The notes below the pieces were generated by a model that was not told the origin of the DNA, searched no databases, and saw only the letters and a program-made list of their open reading frames with translations. A program made the translations under genes and the position numbers. Below are positions 1-7,300 of a stretch of 17,379 bases of DNA, one piece after another. How positions within the stretch are numbered: position 1 is the first letter of the stretch; the number at the start of each line of letters is the position of its first letter. The DNA is from PLA5 sp040901705 (GTDB taxonomy: Bacteria; Planctomycetota; Planctomycetia; Pirellulales; PLA5), in NCBI GenBank assembly GCA_040901705.1, contig JBBDYI010000255.1, positions 1 to 17,379 on the forward strand, read 5' to 3'.

Positions 1-38
1 ACTCGATTTTCCGCCGCCGCAGGCAGGGAGGCCCGCGC

Positions 39-1931
39 ATGGCACGCTTTATGTCGCAATCGCTGCGCCGCAGCTATGTCGTGTGCGCATGCGCCGCGGT
101 GGCCGCGTCGGGCGCGATGTGGCTGACTGCCCGCGCCGTGGCGCAGCATGCCCCGCCGCAATCGATTCGGACCGAGTTTCAGCGGCGGTCGCAGTTCGAG
201 GTATCCTTCGTTGCTTCGACGGACGGCGCAGCCGACGCCGGCAAAGAGGTTCGGCTGTACGCTTCTGTCGACCGCGGACGCACCTGGCAGCGGTCGGGTA
301 CGGCGTCGACGAAAGCCCGCGGGTTTTCCGTCCGGCTTCCCGAAAGCAATGCCGACGGCGAATACCTGTTCGCCCTGATGCTAGCGCCGGCGACCGACCG
401 CGACGTGCCGAACGCCCAGTACCGGCCGAGTTATCGAGCCATCGTCGACACCCAGCCGCCGAAGGTCGAACTTTATGCGAAGCGGACACCGACCGGGGCC
501 ATCGCGGCCCATTGGCGAATTTCCGACGCCTACCTCGACCGCGAGTCGTTCCAACTGACGGCCGGAGCGGGCGACAACATGCAGTCCGTCGCACTCGACC
601 CGCAACGCGGCAGCACCGATCCAACGACGCTGGTCGGCTCGACGTCTTGGTGGCCGCCGGACGGAGCGAGGACGGTCTCGGTTCGGGCGCGGGTTCGCGA
701 CCGGGCTGGCAATCCGGCCGTGACGACGGTGCAAGTCAGCATTGCCGCCGACAACGCGGTGGCGACCGGCGCGATCCCCGCAGCCGCGAATCGGCCCGAC
801 GGTCGGGCCGATTCGCAACGCTTCGACCCGCCGCCGACCGACGCACCGCCGACGATAACGACCGATACGCCGCGGAATTACACGCGCGAAGCGTCGCTGC
901 CGCGTGAAGACGACAATCCGGCGAGCGACCGAGGTCAATTTGCCGAGTCGCCGAACAGGTTCGCACCGCCCCCCTCGCTCGATCCACATCAACGAGCCGC
1001 CGCGAGCGAACGGCAGCAGTGGGACGATCCCGCGGCGACCGATCAAACGCTTCCCCGCCGCAGCGAGCAAGGCCCCACGATTCGCGATCGTCATCCGCCG
1101 CTCAATCAACCGTCCAATTCGCAGGCGGAAGAGCTTCCCTCGCCGTCCGCCGTGCGTCCGCCGGTCACCAGCCGCGTTGGCCCAAGCGAAGACGACGCGG
1201 CTCGCCCGTCGATCGACGACAAGCAGCCGCTACCCAACAATACAGGCCCCAGCGACATGCCACCCGGCGAGCGGCCGCGCGTGCTCGGTTCGCGCCGCAT
1301 CTCGCTGCAATACGACGTGGCGTCGGTCGGTCCGTCGGGCATTGCGGAAGTCGAGCTTTGGTCGACCACCGATGGCGGCCGGACCTGGGAAAGTCTCGGC
1401 ATTGACGCCGACAATCGTAGCCCGTTCACCGCCTCGCTTGCCGGCGAAGGGCTGTACGGTTTTCGGCTCGTCGTTCGCAATGGCAACCACGTTGGCGGTC
1501 GCGCGCCGACCGCCGGCGACCTGCCAGAGATGTGGGTTGTCGTCGACGAGACCAAACCCGTGGCGGCGATCACGTCGGCCGACGTCCGCGCGACCGAGGG
1601 AGGCCGCGAACTGGTCATTCGTTATGAAGCCGCCGACGCTCGGCTGTCGGCGCGTCCGGTTGCACTGTTCTTCGCCGACAAACCGGCCGGTCCTTGGCAG
1701 ACGATCGGCGTCTCGCTGCCAAACACGGGCAATCACGTTTGGCCCCTCGATCGCCGGCTGGGCGACCGCGTTTACCTGCGTCTCGAAGTCCGCGACGAAG
1801 GCGGCAACGTGGGGGCTTTCGAGACCGCCAACGCAATCGTCCTTGACGAAAGCGAACCCGTCGGCCGAATTCGATCGGTCGACTCGTCTCGCGGCGCATC
1901 GGCCGAGCGGCAGTGGCCCCGATATCGGTAA
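39..1931 (+). CDS. Secreted protein with duplicated beta-sandwich-like modules
   Basis: No named family is recognised; function unknown. Residues 1-36 look like a signal peptide: an Arg-containing start, a hydrophobic stretch rich in Ala and Val, and an AVA-type cleavage region near 33-35. The rest appears to be two copies of one two-part module. Copy A runs from about 52 to 235 and copy B from about 417 to 605. Each has a D-x-G-R-T-W motif (about 77-83 and 444-450), then a V-D-x-x-x-P junction (136-140 and 502-507), then a D-x-x-G-N motif (221-225 and 586-590). The spacings are almost equal, which supports duplication. The linker at about 238-415 is rich in Pro, Asp, Arg and Ser and is probably disordered. 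GRTW with an adjacent VDxxxP resembles Ig/Fn3-like or sialidase-type repeats, so a surface or periplasmic binding role is a guess. The start is supported by GGGAGG at 26-31, seven bases before the ATG. A second in-frame ATG at 51 is a less likely start. Confidence 0.75.
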   Translation: MARFMSQSLRRSYVVCACAAVAASGAMWLTARAVAQHAPPQSIRTEFQRRSQFEVSFVASTDGAADAGKEVRLYASVDRGRTWQRSGTASTKARGFSVRLPESNADGEYLFALMLAPATDRDVPNAQYRPSYRAIVDTQPPKVELYAKRTPTGAIAAHWRISDAYLDRESFQLTAGAGDNMQSVALDPQRGSTDPTTLVGSTSWWPPDGARTVSVRARVRDRAGNPAVTTVQVSIAADNAVATGAIPAAANRPDGRADSQRFDPPPTDAPPTITTDTPRNYTREASLPREDDNPASDRGQFAESPNRFAPPPSLDPHQRAAASERQQWDDPAATDQTLPRRSEQGPTIRDRHPPLNQPSNSQAEELPSPSAVRPPVTSRVGPSEDDAARPSIDDKQPLPNNTGPSDMPPGERPRVLGSRRISLQYDVASVGPSGIAEVELWSTTDGGRTWESLGIDADNRSPFTASLAGEGLYGFRLVVRNGNHVGGRAPTAGDLPEMWVVVDETKPVAAITSADVRATEGGRELVIRYEAADARLSARPVALFFADKPAGPWQTIGVSLPNTGNHVWPLDRRLGDRVYLRLEVRDEGGNVGAFETANAIVLDESEPVGRIRSVDSSRGASAERQWPRYR

Positions 1932-2010
1932 TCGCGCGACATCGAGCGTTGTTGCATGGCAGATTTTGCACTCTCGGTTCGTTGGCGCTGACGCCTGGAT
2001 GCTGGGCCGC

Positions 2011-2039
2011 TGGTTCTCGATCATCGACGCCCGTACAAT
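2011..2039 (+). promoter_or_regulatory. Candidate sigma-70-like promoter for the S49 peptidase gene
   Basis: A TACAAT box lies at 2034-2039, about 86 bases before the chosen start of the S49 peptidase gene. The only hexamer at the usual 17-base spacing is TGGTTC (2011-2016), a poor -35 match. The 194-base gap after the preceding gene makes an independent promoter plausible. The call rests mainly on the -10 box. Confidence 0.35.
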
Positions 2040-2125
2040 GCCCGCAGCCGCTCGGCCGACGTCCGGTGCCATCGTTTTTTTTGGCCAAAGCTACGAGTTA
2101 TCAGCCAGCCACAGCAACTTCCACC

Positions 2126-3247
2126 ATGAGCACGAACAATCCCACTCCCGGTTCGTCCGACGCGCCGATACTCGTGCCGCCGCGGCGCGAAATCTCCGTC
2201 GGATCCGAACCGATCCGCGTCGTCGTCGAACAGCCGGGGGGATTCAGTCGTTTTCTCCGCTGGCTGCCGTGGGTGCTGTTGGGCCTCTCGCTCACGTTCA
2301 ACATGGGGCTGATGGCGTCTTACGAGGACTACATTCAGACCGACGCCGACGTCGAAGAGCACCTTTTCTCGCACGACGCGGCGGCCCGCGATAAGGTCGC
2401 GATCATCGACGTCAGCGGCGTGATTATCTGCGGCGAGGGCTTCGTCAAGCACCAGATCGACCGCGTCCGCGAAGACGAAAACGTCAAAGCGGTCGTCCTG
2501 CGCGTCGATTCGCCGGGCGGAACCATCACGGGCAGCCATCTGATCTATCACCGGCTCAAGGAGCTTTGCGGCGAAAAGAAGATTCCGCTGGTGGTGAGCA
2601 TGGGATCGCTGGCGGCCAGCGGCGGCTACTACGTTTCGATGGCGGTCGGGGCCAATCGCGAACTCGGCATCGACGAAGACGCCAAGGTGATCTTCGCCGA
2701 ACCGACGACGACCACCGGTTCGATCGGCGTGATTCTGCCACACTACAACGTTGAAGGCCTGATGAAGGAGTGGAAGATCGAGAACGATTCGGTCAAGAGC
2801 CATCCGCTCAAGGACATGGGATCCATTACGCGAAAGATGACCGACGAAGAACGGGCCAAATTTCAAGCGTACATCGACGACAGTTTCGATCGCTTCAAGG
2901 AAGTGATCGTCGATGGCCGGCCGCACTTCAAGCGCAATCGCGCCGACTTGGACGCGCTGGCGACGGGCGAAATCTTTACCGCGAAACAGGCGCTGGCGAA
3001 TCGGCTGGTCGACGCGGAAGGATATCTGGAAGACGCCGTCGACGCGGCCATCGAGCTTGCCAAGCTCGACGCGGACGACGTCCGCGTGGTGCGTTACAAG
3101 TCGCCCAAGACGCTGCTGGACGTGCTCGGCGGCAGCGCCGAAGCGCCGGCCACGCGGATCGACATCGCGGCGCTGTTCGACCTGACGACGCCGCGGGCGT
3201 ACTACCTTTATTCGTGGTTCCCATCGATCGCGGCCGCCGAGCGATAG
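2126..3247 (+). CDS. sppA: Signal peptide peptidase SppA (S49 family), single-domain type
   Basis: Membrane-bound serine protease of family S49. SppA enzymes degrade leftover signal peptides in or at the membrane. The 373-residue product has a cytoplasmic-looking N-terminus, one membrane segment at about 43-63 and a periplasmic S49 domain from about 88 to 315. The motif A-A-S-G-G-Y-Y holds the likely nucleophile Ser165. The motif P-L-K-D-M-G-S holds the likely general base Lys229, arranged as in the Bacillus Ser/Lys dyad. The D-S-P-G-G oxyanion-type loop is at 128-132. The length fits the single-domain (Bacillus-like) form rather than the double-domain E. coli protein. The ATG at 2126 is preferred because it places the membrane segment as the family does; the open frame extends 71 codons upstream without protein-like features. 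No clear Shine-Dalgarno site is seen. The stop lies one base from the stop of the convergent oxidoreductase gene. Confidence 0.93.
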   Translation: MSTNNPTPGSSDAPILVPPRREISVGSEPIRVVVEQPGGFSRFLRWLPWVLLGLSLTFNMGLMASYEDYIQTDADVEEHLFSHDAAARDKVAIIDVSGVIICGEGFVKHQIDRVREDENVKAVVLRVDSPGGTITGSHLIYHRLKELCGEKKIPLVVSMGSLAASGGYYVSMAVGANRELGIDEDAKVIFAEPTTTTGSIGVILPHYNVEGLMKEWKIENDSVKSHPLKDMGSITRKMTDEERAKFQAYIDDSFDRFKEVIVDGRPHFKRNRADLDALATGEIFTAKQALANRLVDAEGYLEDAVDAAIELAKLDADDVRVVRYKSPKTLLDVLGGSAEAPATRIDIAALFDLTTPRAYYLYSWFPSIAAAER

Positions 3248-3248
3248 G

Positions 3249-4274
3249 TCACGCCGGCGGATTCTCGTCGAAGAACTTTCGCCGCCCGGTCTCGTGGCTT
3301 TGCCGCGCCGATTGCACGATCGAGAGCGAAAGAAACGCGTCGTTGAGGCTCGACACGTTTTGCACCAGACTGGTCACCGCGCGGTGAAATCGCACGAGAA
3401 GCTGCTCGTCGACCGGCCGCTCCATTTCGAGCGATTCCATGTGCCGGCCGGCCGAGTCGAACCAGATCAGCGTCGACGGAAGATCGATGAACGCGACGCC
3501 GTTTTCGCATGCCACTTGCAGCGCCGCCGGCGGACGGAACGTGATCGCCTCGGGCCATCGCAGCGATAGATATCGGCTGCCGCTGATCTGAGCCACGGCC
3601 CCACTGCCCGGCTCGCTGGCCGAGGAAAAGTCGAGGCTCATCATCTCGTAATCGGGCACGGGGCCGCAGGGAGCGGCGTGGTGCATGCCCAGCACGCTGC
3701 TCGGATCGCTGCCTACCACGTAGCGGCACCAGTCGACAAGCTCGACCAGATCGCGCGTGGCGTCGCAATGGGCCGTGGCGCCGGCGTGGTTGGTGGCTGC
3801 CGGTTGGGCGGGGAATCGATGGTGGCAAAACAACAATCGCGGCGCGCCGAGCCGCGTGGCGATCAGCTCCTTGAGCCGAATGGTGGCGGGCGCGAGCCGC
3901 CGCGGCAACTCCGCGACGAACGCCACGCCGGCTTGTTCGACGCACTGACGGACCTGCGTGATCTCCTCGGCCGAGAGTTCCAACGCGCCGGCCCAATACA
4001 CGTCCTTACCGGCCTCGCAGGCGGCGAAGATCGGCAACGGCCCGTACCATTGCGCGCCGAGCATCAACACGGCGTCAATATCGGTGCGCGAAACAAGGGT
4101 GCGAAACCCATCGACGGCCTCGGCGCCGAACTCTCGAGCCGCCGCCTCGGCTCGATGCGCGACCTGTTCGCAAACGGCCCGCACCTCGAACCGATCCGAC
4201 AGCGCGCGCAGCGCAAGCCGGTGCCTGGTTTCCCAGTTTCGGCCGAGTCCGATCAGCCCCACCCGAAGTTTCAT
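3249..4274 (-). CDS. Gfo/Idh/MocA-family oxidoreductase with degenerate active-site motif
   Basis: 341 residues. The N-terminus has a Rossmann NAD(P)-binding loop (G-L-I-G-L-G-R-N at 6-13), followed by the alternating alpha/beta pattern of Gfo/Idh/MocA proteins: a D-I-D-A-V strand at 65-69 and A-C-E-A-G-K-D-V-Y at 85-93. The usual next motif is C-E-K-P, whose lysine is catalytic in characterised members. Here the same place reads W-A-G-A (94-97), so that lysine is absent. The later motif that normally carries a catalytic His reads D-L-V-E-L-V-D-W-C-R-Y (175-185), also without His. The fold is therefore recognisable but dehydrogenase activity is doubtful; the protein may bind nucleotide or act as a regulator. 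The gene lies 123 bases downstream of the giant VWA gene on the same strand and could be co-transcribed with it. Only a weak GGAA lies upstream of the start. Confidence 0.8.
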   Translation of the reverse strand: MKLRVGLIGLGRNWETRHRLALRALSDRFEVRAVCEQVAHRAEAAAREFGAEAVDGFRTLVSRTDIDAVLMLGAQWYGPLPIFAACEAGKDVYWAGALELSAEEITQVRQCVEQAGVAFVAELPRRLAPATIRLKELIATRLGAPRLLFCHHRFPAQPAATNHAGATAHCDATRDLVELVDWCRYVVGSDPSSVLGMHHAAPCGPVPDYEMMSLDFSSASEPGSGAVAQISGSRYLSLRWPEAITFRPPAALQVACENGVAFIDLPSTLIWFDSAGRHMESLEMERPVDEQLLVRFHRAVTSLVQNVSSLNDAFLSLSIVQSARQSHETGRRKFFDENPPA

Positions 4275-4397
4275 ACAGGGTTCCAGCGTCGAGTCCCGCA
4301 GCTTCCCCGATCATCTTAATCGTCGCCAGGGCCGGCTGGGAAGCGCACTTTCGGTTCGGCCCATCGGCTCGCAGCACCGTTCGACTTGCATCACCCA

Positions 4398-7300
4398 TTA
4401 CCGATCGATCGGGACGTCGATCAACATGCCCTCTTTCTCCAAATCGTTAATGCGGACGACGGAGTTCCTCTTGATGTCCTCGATGCGGGTAATCACGACC
4501 TTGCGGCGGCGCAACTCGTCGAGATTCTTGAACGTGCCTTCGGGATATTCGAAGGTGTGGACGATCTCGCGGCCGCCGGTGACGTAGCAGCGGTGAATGC
4601 GCGACGGCGGCGCTTCTTTCGAGTCCATCGACACTTTGATGCGATCCATGGTGGCCGGTCGCGTCCCCTCGTCGCCCGCATGTCTTTCGGACACCTTGAC
4701 GACGTACGTGCGGCGTTGCTGGTCGTAACTGGGGTCGACGGTGAAGCGAATTGGTTTTCCGTCGATCACGACGGGCTCGATGGCCGTGGCGCCGGCGTAA
4801 AATTCCGTTAGCGACGGCGCCTGCTGCGTGAAATTGAACCACACCCAGAGATACGCTTGATCGGCGGCGCCGGCCTTGTCTCGCCACTCGGGCACAACGA
4901 ACGAGATTTCGGGCACGCTCGCTCCGGGCTCGAATTTCACGTCGTAAATAGTAATCGGATTGACGTCGTTCTTGCGCGGCTGGATCACGGCCAGCGCTTC
5001 GACCGGTTGCGGGGTATGGTTGTTCTTGCCGGGGTCATAACTCACGGTCACGTGGAACTCCCAGCCCCTTGGCGTCGGTTTCCAGGTGGGCAGCAGCGGT
5101 TTTAACCGAATCTTCTTGCCGCTGTTGCCGTCGACGAAGTTATCGCCCCCGTTTTCGCGATCGCCGACGCGGAACGGGAGATAGCCGGTGTGTGTGTCTT
5201 CCTGCTGCAGCCAGCGATCGTACGTTCCGGCCGTATGGTTTTCGTAGATGCGGAAGAGCAATTGTTCGCCGCGGTTTGCCAGCGTGAAATCGAAGTCGGC
5301 AGGTGGGACGTCGCCGCCGCGGATTGCATTGCGGTCGTTCTTTGAAATCAGCCCTTCCTCGAATTTGACCTTGAATCCTCCGGCGGGGCCTTCGAGTTTG
5401 AGCACTTCGTTGAGCCGAAGAAACCCGCTGCGCGGTCGCCCATCGACCTTTGGCGTGACGGGCGCACCGGTTTCGGCATTCACGATCGTGAAGCGGTGAA
5501 TTCCGAGCAGGCTTTGTATCAGCAGTTCCAGCTTGCGTTCGGTCGAGAGTTCGGGGTCGGACTTGACGTCGTGAATGTCTCCCAAGCCGTCGATCGCCGC
5601 CGCCAGTTCCGTGCGGTTGCCGAAATTCCACGTGCCGCGATAGGCCGCGAATTTGGCGAGATTTTCATCGACGAAATCGTAGCCGATCACGTCCAGGCGG
5701 ACCGGCTCGACGCCCGACGCAATCGCGTTGTCGCGCTGCGCGACCAGCGCCGAACGCAGCATTTTATCGCTCACGACGACTGGATTGCCGCCCACCGGAA
5801 TCTTGTCGTCTTTGATGCACTGAACGTTTCCGCCGTCCGTGAGCACGAGTATCTGGCGCTCGTAGTCTTTGGGGTTTTCGAGCGTCGAGAAGCCCGTCGC
5901 CAGCGCCTCGTGAATCGCGTAGTACAACGGCGTGTACCCGTGTGGTGCGACGTCGACGAGCGCATCCTTGATCTTCTTCTCGACGTCGTCGGTCAGCGTC
6001 GCCAGGGCAATCCGCTGTTCGACGTCGGCGGCGGGCCGGGTCGCGGCGTCGGCGGGGGATAGATTTTCTTTCGGGACCACTTCGCCCGATGGATTGTCGT
6101 CGCTCTTGTAACGCGTGCGGTGACCGTAGAGCCACAAGCCGATTTTGGCGTCTCGGCTGCCGGCCCGCAATTCGGCAACCGCCTTATTCACGGCTTCCCT
6201 GGCGATTTCCATGCGCGTCCTGCTGCCGGCGCCCTTTTCGACCATGCTGGCGGAGCAGTCGAGCACCAGCAGCACCGCTCGCCGCTTTTCCTTTCCCTTG
6301 ATGGTCACGGTCGGCGGATCGTACGTCGGCGGCCGCAGTTCGTACTCGCGTTCGCAGCCCCGCGGACTGAGCCTGACGATCTCCGACGAGTGGCGGTAGC
6401 GATGCCCGCGATAGAGCACGATGCCGCGCAACAACGACGTGCGCTGGCTCTGAGCGTAAAGATCGTTGATCGTGTACTTGAGCGGTTGACGCGGTTCGCC
6501 GCTTCGGTTGGCCGCGATTTCGTAAGCCAGCCGCGTGTCGGTCGTGTCGACTTGTTTCCCCGATATCGCGGCGAGGCGAGCGCTCTCGGTGGCGGCGGCC
6601 GCCGCCGCGTCGGTTGCTTCGGCCAGATAGTAGGCCGCCGTTCCCAACGGCAAATCGGCGCCCGGCTTGCGGTCGATCGTGACCAGGTGGATCGCCGACT
6701 GCTTGCGTTGGTCCTTGGGATCGAAATTGATCCGCAGTTGATCGTCGTCGAACCGTGGCCCGAGGCCGTCGCTCGCGGCTTTGACGCGGCCCGCGAGCAA
6801 TTCACTCATCTCCGCGGTTTGCGTGGCCGCATTGGGCGATCGGGCGTCGATGCCGTCGTCCTGCGACCGGGCCAGCGCTGCTGCACGCTGTGCGGCGACA
6901 TGAAAGAACTCCTGATCGAGTTTTTGCGGCGATGGTCCCCAAAAGTCTTCGAGCGTGCGTTGGTAGTGCCAGACGAGCAATCGCTGACGGTCGAATCGCT
7001 CGAGCCGCTCGGCCGGCGTGATCTTCGGCAGCGGACCGCGAAAGAGTCCGGCGGCGCGCGATTCGAGATCGGTTTGGGCAAGTTCCGCACGCAGCGTTGG
7101 AATCGTCAAGCCATCGTCGAGCGACAGATCGCCGGGCACTCCCTTTGCGGCCGCGATGCGGCGTTCGAGCTCCACGAGGCGTTGCCGCAGCGCCCTGCCC
7201 GCATCGGCCAGCGAGGCCCGCTCGCCCGGCTTGATATCGGCCATCGGCGCGTCGACCAGGTCCATGGCCGGATGTCTTCGCCACTTGAGCATCCGGGCGA

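Noticed and set aside
904..2394. 496-codon open frame overlapping the secreted protein and SppA genes
   Set aside because: Arg/Ser/Pro-rich shadow in another frame that spans the intergenic region and both real genes.
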